A DNA stretch of 64,000 nucleotides from contig NC_072800.1 in assembly GCF_028583425.1 (NCBI RefSeq), positions 93,465,001 through 93,529,000 on the forward strand, given 5' to 3'. The position numbers and the translations under genes are program-made. Below, one piece after another: positions 10,057-20,665 of the stretch. Source of the DNA: Eublepharis macularius. Lineage: Eukaryota; Chordata; Lepidosauria; Squamata; Eublepharidae. The first letter of the stretch is position 1. Each line of letters starts with the position of its first letter. The notes below the pieces were generated by a model, which saw only the letters and a program-made list of their open reading frames with translations, was not told the DNA's origin and ran no database searches.

Positions 10057-10393
10057 TAGATCCAGAGGAGTTAGCTGTGTTAGTCTGTAGTCGCAAAATA
10101 GTAAAGAGTCCAGTAGCACCTTTAAGACTAACCAACTTTATTGTAGCGTAAGCTTTTGAGAACCACAGCTCTCTTCATCAGATGCATCGTGGTTCATGAA
10201 AGCTTATGTTACAATAAAGCTGTGGTTCTCAAAAGCTTATGGTACAATAAAGTTGCATCTGACAAAGAGAGCTGTGGTTCTTGAAAGCTTATGCTACAAT
10301 AAAATTGCATCTGACGAAGAGAGCTGTGATTCTCAAAAGCTTATGCTACAATAAAGTTGGTTAATCTTACAAGGTGCTCTCGAACTCTTTACT
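10057..10393. mobile_element. PLE foldback with tandem hammerhead-like units
   Basis: The left arm starts with the complete family terminus (agatccagaggagttagctg) in minus orientation. The centre then carries several plus-oriented units, two of them about 52 bp long and starting 'gcatctgac'. The right arm stops at 'ggtgctctcgaactctttact'. 'attatgccttaaagttt' (10040-10056) and 'attatgcctaatagttt' (10394-10410) look like a 17-bp target duplication with a few mismatches. Confidence 0.8.
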
Positions 10394-10594
10394 ATTATGC
10401 CTAATAGTTTGATGCTGCTTCAGGTTGTACCTGAACTCTTTTTTTCTCCCCAGTCTGCATACGCACAGACAATGTCCTTAACTATGTATTTGACAAATTG
10501 TAACGTTTTGGCAAATGTGGGACATCCTCTTGCTTTGGCAGAGCTCAAAATTGTAGTGGAGCCTGGCGGTGGGGGTGGCGACGCACCTACTAGA

Positions 10595-11270
10595 TCAATA
10601 TTTTATTTACATTTAAATACTGGCACCCTGCTTTTCTCTCTGAAAGAACCCAAAGTGGCTTTCAAAAATGACAAAAAAGTATAAATAAAGCAACAAATAA
10701 TGTCCTGGGCTGATCCCACGTTTGGTGGCTGGTTCCTCCAGAGGCACAGGCCTCCAGCCACCAAAGGCCCAAGAGCTTTATACCTGCAACGAAGGGAAAA
10801 GCAAAGCCTCAGCAAAGACGTTAGATCTTGCCAAGGGGTTCCTCGAAGTCAGTCCCTCATGAAGATAAACAGGTGCCAAAAGGCTGAAGCAACGGCTACT
10901 CCGGCTCTATACCTCGCCTGTATCGGAGCGTGTTGGGGGTTCCTCTGTAAAGCCCAGTTTAAGTATATACTTGTTGCTGGCCTGGAGTGGAAAATGAGAA
11001 AAGAAGTGCCCCCCTCCCTTCCACACACATTGTTCTTGTCCCAGGTTAAGAGGCATATTTAAAGGGCTTACCTACATGGGTGCTGCTAACTCAGAAACCC
11101 ATGGGCTCAACCTCTGCCCAGCAGGTTTGGCTATGGGGGGGGGGCACTATGAAGGTGCCCTTCTAGCCCAATACCAAAGAAACAGGGTGGAAACCCTAGA
11201 AAATACCTTATAGCTACCATGTAGTGCCTGGGTGACCCAGCACATAAGGAAGAGATTCAGAGGAATATCC
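10595..11270. other. Intergenic, weak LINE-tail similarity only
   Basis: About 10595-10690 resembles a reversed L2-like 3' tail ('ttttatttacatttaaatac', 'aaagtggctttcaaaaatg'). The remainder to 11270 shows nothing recognisable apart from a G-run at 11136-11145. Confidence 0.3.
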
Positions 11271-11605
11271 CAGAGAAATGACCCCTCCAGGGTCATCCAG
11301 TCCAACCCCCTGCACAGTGCAGGAAATTCACAATTCCCTCCTCCCACACACACCCAGTGCCCCCTGCTCCATGCCCAGAAGATGGCAAAACACTGCTAGG
11401 ATCCCTAGCCAAACTGGCCTAGGGAAAATTGTTTCCTGACCCCAAAGTGGCAATTGGCATTACCCCGGGCGTATAAGAAGGGGCCACAAGAACGAAGCAC
11501 TGCTTTAGTCCTTCCTGCCCTCCCCCTCATGAGCTCCCCAGGTTCACAGAATCAGCATTGCTGTCAGATGGCCATCTACCCTCTGCTTAATAAACAGAGT
11601 AAGGA
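11270..11605 (-). mobile_element. CR1 LINE 3' end fragment
   Basis: It carries the same landmarks as 4831-5125: 'agggtcatccagtccaacccc', 'cccagaagatggcaaaac', 'caattggcattacc', and 'cacagaatcagcattgctgtcagatggcc' at about 11540-11570. No CR1 coding domain is included. Confidence 0.75.
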
Positions 11606-12364
11606 AGCCAAAATGTTTTTATAGGTTGTTTTAAAAAAGGGGGAAATTGTGGATGGATTCAAACAGGGTAGGGAAGGGGACAAAATTCAAAACGGGGAAG
11701 AGTACACCAATACACATCACTCAGCAATACCGTTGTCCGACTGCTGTGTACACTTTACCTAGGTTGTAGCAGTCCCCAATCCAGATAAAAATTCCTCAGA
11801 AAACTGCTGTAAATTCTGTTGAAACTAGTGGAATTTAGTTGCTCCTTGCTCACCCCATTGATTTCATACTTTGGACTCTCTTGGGAGTGGAGGTCCTCTG
11901 CCTAAGGCACTTGATTGTTAAAGGGCAAAAAGTCTGGAAATCCCTATATGGTACTGTTACTTTGGAAGAAACAGACTCTGAGCTCATTTGTTTGAGTTTT
12001 CTGTTCCGCTAGTCACTGCTAAACATTTATTTAGGGAAGATTGGCAAGGTGCGGTACGCACACCACGTCACAGACGGAAGGAAACAAAGCCAAGAGGCGA
12101 AAAACACAGTGAGATCTGGATCGCTTCCCATCAGTGCAGGCCTCACAAAGAACAGATGAGGCTACCAACCCTGGGCCAGGAATGTACAACTTCAACAAAA
12201 TGCCCTGTGTTTAAATGCTGGATGTCTGGGAGAAAGGTACTACCGTAAGCCTTGCTGTCTTCATGACTCATTTGGCAAGGATGGGGAAAATGGTACTGGC
12301 CAGAAACAGTTTATCCCCTTTACTGCTTTGCCAGAACCAGGTTCAAGCACGATATAGTATCCCA
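11606..12364. other. Intergenic, nothing recognised
   Basis: No splice-flanked coding exon, SINE head or LINE landmark was seen on either strand. Reading frames are short. Confidence 0.3.
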
Positions 12365-12530
12365 TTAGGATCTGAGACTCAAGCTTGAATCACCCCTTTA
12401 CCACGGGTGACCTTGGGCCTGTCGCACCTTCCGCTCCTAACCTACCTTACAGGGTTGTTGAGAGGAGAACGATGTAACCTGCTTTGAGTCCCCCCCTGAG
12501 AGAAAAGCAAAGTATAAACCCAACAAGTCT
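12365..12530 (+). repeat. Divergent type 2 SINE
   Basis: 'ctcaagcttgaatcaccc' in place of the B box, 'gggtgaccttgggcctgtcgcacc', 'ccttacagggttgttgagaggag', and an L2-like tail 'aacctgctttgagtccc...agtataaaccc'. Confidence 0.45.
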
Positions 12531-12780
12531 AGGTAGGAAAAGGGCCCAGATAGTAAGGGAGCCCAGCTTGCCAGAGCAATACGTGTTTGGGAGGGGGGAA
12601 AGTAAACAACTGCTGCCAGGAAAAATAAGATACCACAACCTTGTTCTCTCCCTGAAAGCCAGCCTCTTCTTGTGGATGTCTATGAAAGGCCACCGAGCTG
12701 AGAAGCCATTTTTCATCGGCAAACCTCCCAATCTAATGCCGTAAGAAAAATTTAACACACAGGAGTGAAAGGAATTGAGA

Positions 12781-13018
12781 ACCAGTTTGGTGTAGTGCTT
12801 AAGTGCGGCAGGACTGTAATCTGGAGAACTGGGTTTGATTCCCTGCTCCTCCACTTGAAGCCAGCTGGGTGACCTTGAGCTAGTCACAGCTCTCTCAGAG
12901 CTCTCTCAGCCCCACCCACCTCGCAGGGTGTTGGGATAACAACATATTTTGTAAACTGCTCAAAGTGGATGTTAAGTCGTCCAGAAGGGCGGTATATAAA
13001 TCAAATATTATTATTACT
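12781..13018 (+). repeat. Type 1 tRNA-derived SINE
   Basis: Complete from 'accagtttggtgtagtgc' to the 'tatataaatcaaatattattatt' tail. Confidence 0.75.
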
Positions 13019-13589
13019 GATTTTGGATGCGGGAATAGACCCTGAGCAACATCTAATTCATATGTTACATGGACAGCAAACTCAGATTACCATAAACTTG
13101 TTTGTGATGTTGACACTGCTGAAAAGGCCGGTGGGGGGTGGGAGCTCTCTCTGGACCTGACACGTTTCGCCCAGAACAGCAGGCAGCCAGGTTGGGGTTC
13201 AACATTCACCTTACTCCAGTACCTGATGAATCATGACCCCCGGCCAAAAAACCTGCCGACGCTGTGGCACCAGGCGAGTCACGAACCATAAACTTGCCCG
13301 CATTACATCCCCCCTCCCTTCTTGAATCAATTTCTGGCCTTTGCGGCAAGCCTTAATTACTGACTTCATTTATATACTACTTTTCTCCCCAAATGGGAAC
13401 CCAAAACAGCTTGTATCGTTTTCTCCATTTTATCCTCCAGAATGTGGATTCGAATCTGGGTCTTCCAGATACTAGTCTGACAGTCTAAGCACTATTTCAT
13501 GCTGGCACATGTCTTGTTTTAAAAACAGAACATCCCGTCACGACTCGTTCCCCTCACAAACACTACCAGACAACCATTTTTTGACAGGG

Positions 13590-13860
13590 GCCTTCAGAGT
13601 CGAGTCAGCTGCAAAGAGGGACTCTATTTAAGTATTAGCAATGACTGGCCATTTCACCACGTCTTAAAAACAGTGCCCCATTCACGGAACATTGGTGGCT
13701 TTTCCGCGTGATTTCTGACCTCACCAAAAACGGAATCCTAACTGCTTGTCTCTGTTTCGGAAACGGTGAGGTCAGAAATCGCGCGGAAACGCCGCCAGTG
13801 TTCCATGAGTGGGCCGCTGTTTTTAAAACACGGGGAAATGGCCACTGTTTCCAAACCATC
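13590..13860. mobile_element. Palindromic MITE (tggccatttc family)
   Basis: 'tggccatttcaccacg' on the left mirrors 'cacggggaaatggcca' on the right. Inner segments ('ttccgcgtgatttctgacctcacc' against 'ggtgaggtcagaaatcgcgcggaa') are also inverted copies, so the whole could fold into one long hairpin. A related palindrome is at 37371-37575. No coding capacity. Confidence 0.65.
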
Positions 13861-14329
13861 TGCAGAGGGAAAAGATACCCAAATTTCTGTTCTGTTCCTA
13901 ACCAAATCTATCCAAACTAAGTTCTTGCTCATGACTCATTTGTGTACATGTGAAGCAAAAATGAACGCCCCCTTACAGGGGGGGGGGCCCTTCTCTGGGC
14001 ACCTGAGAACAGAACGGCAACACAAACACAACAAACACAAAAGCTACTCCCTTCGGTCTGCTGTCAGCTTCTGCGAGATCCTGTCTTTCCCGGGACCTTT
14101 CACCAACTTGGCCACAATTGTTATTTGGCTGAATGTGGTTCCTGCAGTGTTAGTAGAACCAACAGCAAACACAACAAGGACCTAAAGAAGGCCACGGCAG
14201 AATGGTTTTTAAGAAGTTAACTACTGTCCAAGGTGCGAAAAGCAGTCTTAATTCATGAGCCACTGGGAGTTTTTAGGAGAGAATGCGGTGGCTCAACAAA
14301 GGTGTGAGAGATGTTGTGTATGGACAACT

Positions 14330-14625
14330 TCAGAAAAGCCCTGCTGGATTCCATCAGCGGTCTATCTAGTGTCACGCTTTGGCCAACCTGCTGCCCTGGA
14401 GAGGCCCAACAAACAGGGCCCGGAGGCCAAGGCCTCCCCCCGATGCTGCCTCCGAGCCCAGGTTCGTGGAGGCTCCCTTGACGGACTTTGCCTCCGTGAT
14501 TCTGCCTAACTCCCTCTTAAAGCTGTCTATTCTTGTGGCCAACCCGACATCTGCTGGCAGTAAATTCCACAATTCAATTACTCATGGAGTAAAGAAGGGC
14601 TTTGTTTTCTCTGTCCTGAATCCGT
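14330..14625 (-). mobile_element. CR1 LINE 3' region fragment
   Basis: Minus orientation. The landmarks are 'ctcttaaagctgtctattcttgtggcc' and 'ctgctggcagtaaattccacaattcaatta', which on the reverse strand is the conserved 'gtggaatt...ctgccagcag' CR1 3' ORF2 tail. It abuts a plus-strand CR1 copy at 14627. Confidence 0.6.
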
Positions 14626-14626
14626 A

Positions 14627-15335
14627 ATACCCCTGTATAAATCAATGGTACGGCCTCATTTGGAATACTGTGTACAATTCTGGTCACCACACCTCAAAAA
14701 AGATACGATAGCACTGGAAAAAGTGCAGAAAAGGGCAACTAGAATGATTCAAGGGATGGGACACTTTCCCCTATGAAGAAAGGTTAAAGCGCTTGGGGCT
14801 CTTTAGCTTGGGGAAACGACAACTGAGGGGTGACATGATAGAGGTTGACAAGATTGTGCATGGGATAGAGAAGGTAGAGAAAGAAGGATTTTTCTCCCTT
14901 TCTCACAATACAAGAACTCGTGGGCACTCAATGAAATTGCTGAGCGTTCGGGTTAGAACAGATAAAAGGAAGTATTTCTTCACCCAAAGAGTGATTAACA
15001 CATGGAATTCACTGCCACAGGAGGTGGTGGCAGCTTCACGCATAGACAGCTTCAAGAGGGGATTGGATAAACATATGGAGCAGAGGTCCATCCGTGGCTG
15101 TTAGCCACAAGGTATAGATGGAGCTCTCTGCCTAGGGCAGTGAGGCTCTGTATTCTTGGTGTTTCGGAGGGGGGGGGGGCAATCAGTGGGAGGGCTTCTT
15201 GTGTCCCTTTCCCACCAGCAGGCCTCCTGAGGACACCTGGTTTTTGGCCGCTGTGTGACACACAGTGATGGACTGGATGGGCCATTAGCCTGATCCAACA
15301 TGGCTTCTCTTATGTTCTCTTATGTTCTTATCGCC
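14627..15335 (+). mobile_element. CR1-type LINE, ORF2 end and 3' UTR
   Basis: In plus orientation it carries the conserved end of CR1 ORF2: 'aatactgtgtacaattctggtcaccac', 'gggcaactagaatgattcaaggg', 'ttcacccaaagagtgattaacacatggaattc', 'gacagcttcaagaggggattggataaa'. The 3' UTR ends in 'tctcttatgttctcttatgttctta' repeats. The copy is 5'-truncated and decayed. A further minus-strand CR1 scrap lies at about 15336-15440. Confidence 0.8.
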
Positions 15336-15440
15336 CATCAGACTCACTGGGCATCCCCTCGAGGAAGAACACGTTCTCTCTCCACATCGTGCATAATTTT
15401 ATAAACCTCCATCATGTCCTTTCCCACCCCCACCCCCAGG

Positions 15441-15944
15441 TTCAAATGGTCGCTCAGCCAAGACATGTGGACACAGCGAAGTCTCTCACTTTGCATGCGT
15501 TTACTGTGATTCTGACCCATGTAATCCCCCCCCCTCATTGCACAGACATGTTTGAAACGAACCTCTCCAAACGTTTATATTTGAAGGAGGGGGAACCACA
15601 GTTCCTTTCCTCCTGGATATCTGAACAAAAAGAATAAAACATACATGAAGAACCCGGAGCTCCCAACCAGCATGGCCAGACTAGTAACACTTCAGTGCCT
15701 GTAGAGAACCTCCCCCCTACCTGCTGGTGCTGATATGAGCCTGCAGGCCTCCTTCCTAGGGGGCACGCTTGTCTTCCCTTGCTTCGCCCCTCTTCCCATG
15801 CAGCCATCTCAAGGCCTGCAACAGCTAGCCCCCACCCTTCCCCTCCATCCTCCGTCACCAGCCCCATCAGTACATCCCACATCCTCTCCTCTGGCAGGCC
15901 AACGTTCAAGCCTGGCTCTCTCTCTCACACACACACACGCTCTT
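15441..15944. other. Flank downstream of the KRAB-ZNF gene
   Basis: No gene or clear repeat was recognised. A short (CA)n run is at 15919-15937. This may be the 3' flank or 3' UTR of the minus-strand zinc-finger gene, but no clear AATAAA was seen on that strand. Confidence 0.3.
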
Positions 15945-16203
15945 CAACATGTATCTTCCAGTGCAAGTTGAGGTAGCTCTTGTGGATAAAACTCTTGCCG
16001 CATTCGGTGCACTGGAACGGCTGCTTGCCCGTGTGAGACCTGTGAGGCATTATCAGACGACTCTTGCAGGCAAAGTCCTTCCCACACTCCATGCGCTTGA
16101 AAGGCTTTGGGTAACTTTTGCAACAGGGTTTGGGCTTCTGCTGCCCGCAACGGTCCTTTTCGCTCTCCGCTCACTTGCCCTGCTTTGTTCCCAAGAGGAT
16201 GTG
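15931..16203 (-). pseudogene. Stranded C2H2 finger units beyond the stop of the KRAB-ZNF gene
   Basis: In the same minus-strand frame as the 16204-17957 exon, but past its stop (16206-16204) and a second stop shortly after, the sequence still encodes a zinc-finger linker and two finger units. One lacks its first cysteine (FKRMECGKDFACKS...MPHRSH). The last is complete: 'FQCTECGKSF' with 'LNLHWKIH'. The frame then runs into a (CA)n stretch near 15931 and stops. The array therefore seems once to have been longer, with the present stop newer. A recent sequencing error is possible, but two separate stops make that less likely. Confidence 0.65.
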
Positions 16204-17957
16204 CTATTTGTAGCTGTCGGGAGAGATGCGTTTTCCACACGAGTCCTTGGTGGGCCGACTCATCTCTTCTTGACTGCCAGGAGGTGGCCGTGGCTTCTGC
16301 TCAATATAAATTCTTTCTAACAGGCAGAAACACTTCTTGGAGGCATCTCCATTCCCACATTTGGGACAGGTGAGAAAATCACCCTTGTCCCTGTGGTGCT
16401 GGAGGTGACGGTAACCCGTACTCTTGAAGCTAGACAGTTTCCCGCACCAAAGGCACCTGTACCTCACCCCCGCATGCCACGCCTTGTGGGCCGAAAAGTA
16501 GGACTGGGTGAAGCTTTGGCCACATTCGGCACATACGTGGAGTTTCTTCTCTCCTTGCTTCCTCCGTTTCATGGCAAGGGCCGGCACGCCAAAGTCCTTG
16601 CGGCGCTGACCGCTACGTGACCTTTCTTTCAGATGCATCCGAAGGTGCTTCCAAATGCTGCCTCTGCAGCCGAAACTTTCTCTGCAAAAAGGACACGGGT
16701 AGCAGTTGTCTTTTGCATGAGTTTTCACATGCATGACCAGCTGCCACTTGTACACAAACCTCTTCCCACATTCCAGGCACTTGTGCAGCTTCTTTGTCAC
16801 GCCAACCGCCACGCTGCCCCCAAAGACGCTCGTCGGGTGGACGCTTTTGTTGAGCCCTGCAGCACTCCAGTGCTCCTCCGCTCTGTGCCTCCGCTGATGT
16901 TTGCAGAGGCTTTGCCTAGAGGTGAAACGCTTCCCGCAATCTGAGCAAGCCCACGGAGCACAAGATGCTTGCGAAGGGGGGCAGGAGCTGTTCCCACTGG
17001 CCCTCGGGACCGATGTGTTATGTGCCTTTGTGTCAGAAGCCTTTTGGTGCTCTGCTGGGGTCCCGCTATATCTGTATTTCTGCAGCCTCGCCTTAAGGCA
17101 GTATCTGTAGTGCACCTTCAGGTTCGTTTCTAATCTAAACCGCTGCCCACACTGAAGGCACGAATAGGGCTTCTCCTGCATGCCCTTCGCTTCCCAGTGC
17201 TGGCTCTTGTCCTCCTGCAAACCCGCCCCGCTGCTCTCCACCCTCTTTCCAAGGTGAGGTGCAAAATGGAGCAGGAGCGAAGGTTCGCAGACGCAGTTTT
17301 CCCCACACGGAGCACAGCTATACAGCGCTTCATCCAAGTGGCGTTCTTCATGCATCTCAAGGTCACTCTGGTATGGAAAAGTGACACCACACTGGATGCA
17401 CAGCCAGCGCCTCACCTCGCCATGGGTTTTCTGGTGCTGCAAAAAGCCAAGGTACCTGTGGAAGCTCTCCCCACAGCCTGCACAGAAGTACCACCTCTCC
17501 TCCGACTGGCTCCCGCGGCACGTACCCAAGCCGTCGGCACCCCCGCTGTCCACACGTGTACGACTGTGGATCCTCTGATGGCTCCTTAGATACCGGATGC
17601 CAGGAAAGCAAATGCTACACTTGGGGCAAGGAAGGGACAACTTCCGCAAACTGACCCTCTGATGTATACGAAGCAGCCCTTTCATCCGGAACCTCTTGCC
17701 ACATTCTCTACACTGGTACGGCTTTGGTGCCTCCTGGGAATAGGTGGAGCTGGCTTTCGCAGGCACAGCCTTTTCCAGGGGTGGACGGTGCTGGTCTCGC
17801 CTCAGGCTACCCTGCTGCATTACTGGCACTTGCTCAGGCGGTGGTGCCCCCAGATCACCATATTGAGCTCCCTCTTCCTCGGATCTGCCGCCCACCATCT
17901 TGGGAGGTTCCAGCATCTCGGCATGTCGTTTAGAGGTTACCTGTCTAAATCTTTCAT
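16204..17957 (-). CDS. KRAB C2H2 zinc-finger protein, zinc-finger exon (ZNF425/ZNF786-like)
   Basis: Third and last coding exon of a minus-strand gene (28581-28558, 22117-21991, 17957-16204; 634 aa). The acceptor ccagcag precedes it, phase 1, matching the KRAB exon. After an acidic linker it encodes about twelve C2H2-type units from residue about 130. Good ones include 'LPCPKCSICF', 'WYFCAGCGESFHRYLGFLQHQKTH', 'WACSDCGKRFTSRQSLCKHQ' and 'HKCLECGKRFVYKWQLVMH'. Several are degenerate: the first lacks a histidine, one is C2HC, and the last lacks both histidines. Linkers are long and irregular rather than TGEKP-like. This suggests an old, poorly constrained array. Predicted role: nuclear DNA-binding regulator. 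Confidence 0.8.
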
Positions 17958-18439
17958 CTGCTGGATTAAAGGGAATATGAAATTATTACCAATCTAGGAA
18001 AACAGGTCAAAGGATACCAAGACACTGGGGAAAGAAATGAGAATGCCTCTCGTTTGGTTAAGCACAATTATGCCCCCCAGCCCATTAAGACTTTATCTCC
18101 AGTAATTTTGGAACTGGTGAGACTCTCCTAACCTCCGGGAATGCTTAAGGTTTTATCTATGCATATGGCTTCTGCATAACCAACCAGGGGTGCCCGGGAA
18201 AGGTACTGCATTTTTATTTAGAATCACTTCCTTCCCCAACGGTATCAAGAAAGCAAACAGAATCATGCATGAAAATAAGACGGGGGGGGGGAGTTTTCCC
18301 ACTCCCTGACTATTAGAATTCAGCGGCATCCAGATGAGGAAGAGACAAAAGGAAGCAACTCTTTATGCATCAATCACTGCCTCAAGATGGAGTGATGGCT
18401 TATTGAAAGCCCAGGTAACTTTAAAAGGGGTTAGAAGTT

Positions 18440-18531
18440 TCATGGCTAACAGTTGAATGGGAGGGAACCTCCACGTTCAGAGGCAGCAGACCTTTGTACA
18501 CCTGTTGCTGGGAAGGCAATTACGGGAGCAG
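18440..18531 (+). mobile_element. CR1 3' UTR piece interrupted by a MITE
   Basis: 'ttcatggctaacagttgaatgggagggaacctccacgttcagaggcag' (18440-18487) matches the CR1 tail seen at 39455-39515 ('aatggctatcagccac...ggaacctccacgttcagaagcag'). The palindromic MITE at 18532-18905 begins directly after. Confidence 0.5.
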
Positions 18532-18905
18532 GCGTTGTCTCTATGAGCCAAGCTGCAAGAGACGAAGTACACGAGGAGGAGCACGTGAAGGGAGTCGCAA
18601 TGTTAGCCGGGAAGCTGAGTTTGAAAAGGGATCGGACGGCTTTGTCAATTTCCCCTCTCTACAGAGCCAGGGAGATGGAGGCTCAGAGGGTTTGTTAATT
18701 TCCTCTTTGCCTCCCCTGTCAGTTTCGCCTCCCCTTCTAAGAGGTGAAGAGGAAATAAACCCTCTGAGCAGATCTCCCCAGCTCTGTAGAGAGGGGAAAT
18801 TCACAAAACCTTCCCATCTCTTTTCAAACAAAGCTTCCCAGCTAACATTGAGACTCCCTTCACGTGCTCCTCCTCGTGTAATTCGTCTCTTGTAGCTTGG
18901 CTCTA
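18532..18905. mobile_element. Palindromic MITE (gagacgaattacac family), most complete copy
   Basis: The ends are 'gagccaagctgcaagagacgaa' and 'ttcgtctcttgtagcttggctc', near-perfect inverted copies. Inner arms share 'gtgaagggagtcgcaatgttagc' against 'gctaacattgagactcccttcac', and matching 'ttaatttcctcttt' and 'gaggaaataaaccctc' blocks. The copy is about 374 bp, inside intron 2 of the KRAB-ZNF gene. The bases 'tat' occur on both sides, a possible 3-bp duplication. Confidence 0.75.
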
Positions 18906-18937
18906 TGTCCTGCTTTAGGCCTTCTAAGGACTTCACA

Positions 18938-19070
18938 GCAGCCGAGTTGGATCAGACCAAGGGTCCAGCAACCAGAAGGTCTGCAGGCAGGGAATGGAGG
19001 CTCAAACGCTACTGATGCCCCTTAGTATTAAACAACCGTATTCAGAAGGCTACTGCCGCTGAGCATGGAG
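18938..19070 (-). mobile_element. CR1 3' end scrap
   Basis: 'gagttggatcagaccaagggtcca' reversed resembles the 'ggaccattggcctgatccaac' CR1 tail found at 15285-15300 and 39640-39660. It is short and decayed. Confidence 0.4.
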
Positions 19071-19074
19071 GTCC

Positions 19075-19348
19075 CATTGGTTTGGTGTAGTGGTTAAGAG
19101 CAGCAGGGTTTGATCTGGAATCAAATCTGGAGAGCCAGGTTTGATTCCCCACTCCTCCGCCTGAAGTCAGCTGGGTGCCCTTGGGTCAGTCACAGCTCTC
19201 TCAGAGCTCTCTCAGCCCCACCCACTTCACAAGGTGATTGTCGTAAGGAGAATAATAACACACTTTGTAAACCGTTCTGAGTGGGTGTTAAGTTGTCCTG
19301 AAGGGCTGTATATAAATTGAATGTTGTTGTTGTTGTTGTTGTTATCAT
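19075..19348 (+). repeat. Type 1 tRNA-derived SINE
   Basis: Complete from 'ttggtttggtgtagtggttaag' to a (GTT)n tail at 19325-19343. It lies in intron 2 of the KRAB-ZNF gene. Confidence 0.75.
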
Positions 19349-19670
19349 CTAGCACTACGGCATATAGCCACTGATCCACCTCCCCTCCTTGAAACAGCCT
19401 GCTCCTCTTTTAAGGCCAACTGAAGTAACAGCCATCTAGGGGCAACTAGCTGGCCACCGGGGTAACAGGATGCTGGACTAGAGATGCCATCTGATTTAGC
19501 CCTGATATTCTAAAGCAAGAAGTTGTCTCACGAAGACAATCAATCACACCCCATAAACAATTCCATATTTTTGCACGCAATATAAATTGCCAGCCAGAGT
19601 CCTCCTTTCAGCAACTGTTATATGCAACGACGTGCTCTCAGTCTGAGAGCAGCTGCATAGATTCTGGCTC

Positions 19671-19967
19671 ACAGAACCAGAGGAGTTAGCCCTGTTAGTC
19701 TGTAGTCGCAAAATAGTAAAGAGTCCAGTAGCACATTAAAGACTAACCAACTTTATTGTAGCATAAGCTTTTGAGAACCACAACTCTCTTCATCAGATGC
19801 ATCTGATGAAGAGAGCTGTGGTTCTCGAAAGCTGACGATGCATCTGACAAAGAGAGTTGTGGTTCTCGAAAGCTGACGATGCATCTGACAAAGAGAGCTG
19901 TGGTTCTCAAAAGCTTATGCTACAATAAAGTTGGTTAGTCTTAAAGGTGCTACTGGACTCTCTACTC
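19671..19967. mobile_element. PLE foldback with exact 13-bp target duplication
   Basis: The minus arm opens with 'aaccagaggagttagccctg' and the plus arm ends 'ggtgctactggactctctactc'. Three plus-oriented hammerhead-like units follow the centre. 'tagattctggctc' occurs at 19658-19670 and exactly again at 19968-19980. Confidence 0.9.
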
Positions 19968-20444
19968 TAGATTCTGGCTCTCATTCTAAGGCACAAATTC
20001 TTTTTTATTTTCACTTACTTGAAGAGGGATCCACGGCTCTGGATTCCTGGCTTTTTATGCAGCTCTGCTGTTCAAACCATGCTATAAAGTCAGACCTCGT
20101 AATTGGATTCCCTGCTCACAGAGAAAAAGGGAGCAATGTGGCAAAGGACACAAAAATTGTGACAAAGCAGGGAAAGAAAACTTTGATTCACAGTTTACAC
20201 ACATTCTTACTCCCTCCTCTCCAATTCCACTTTCAGAAATACAGTGAATTCTAAGGCTGCAAGCCCTCTCCGCAGACAGAAATCCACCCACAGAAATGGT
20301 TTCTTGGATCCAAGTCTAAGATAGTTAAAAACTGCAGACTTGGGCTTCTCGTGGCCAGAAGCAGCTCTGTCTTCCCTCTCCCCTAGTTTCCATCTAATCT
20401 AGATTTTTGGAGAATTTGCACACTACATTGTGGTATTTTAGTTG

Positions 20445-20665
20445 GCCTTACTGCCCTGACCTGGATAGCCCAGGTGAGTCTGATCTCGTCAGAAGCTAAG
20501 CAGGGTCAGCCTTGGTTAGTCACTGGATGGGAGGCCTCCAACGAAGACCAGGGTTGCAGAGGCAGGCAATGGCAAACCACCTCTCTTAGTCTCTTGCCAT
20601 GAAAACCCCAGCAGGGGTCGCCATCAGTCAGCTATGACTTGAGGACATGCTCCGCCACCACCAGT
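20445..20665 (+). repeat. 5S rRNA-derived SINE with Bov-B tail
   Basis: The head reads like the internal promoter part of 5S rRNA: 'tctgatctcgtcagaagctaagcagggtcagccttggttagt', then 'ctggatgggaggcc' (about 20480-20535). The body 'aggcaatggcaaaccacctct' and 'cttgccatgaaaaccccagcagggg' follows. The tail 'tcgccatcagtcagctatgacttgagg' matches the Bov-B/RTE 3' end. Intron 2 of the KRAB-ZNF gene. Other copies: 29880-30085 (+), 32935-33145 (-). Confidence 0.8.

Noticed and set aside
20480-20540. Possible 5S rRNA gene
   Set aside because: Only the middle of 5S is present, diverged, and it continues into a Bov-B-type tail; two more such copies exist, so it is a SINE.
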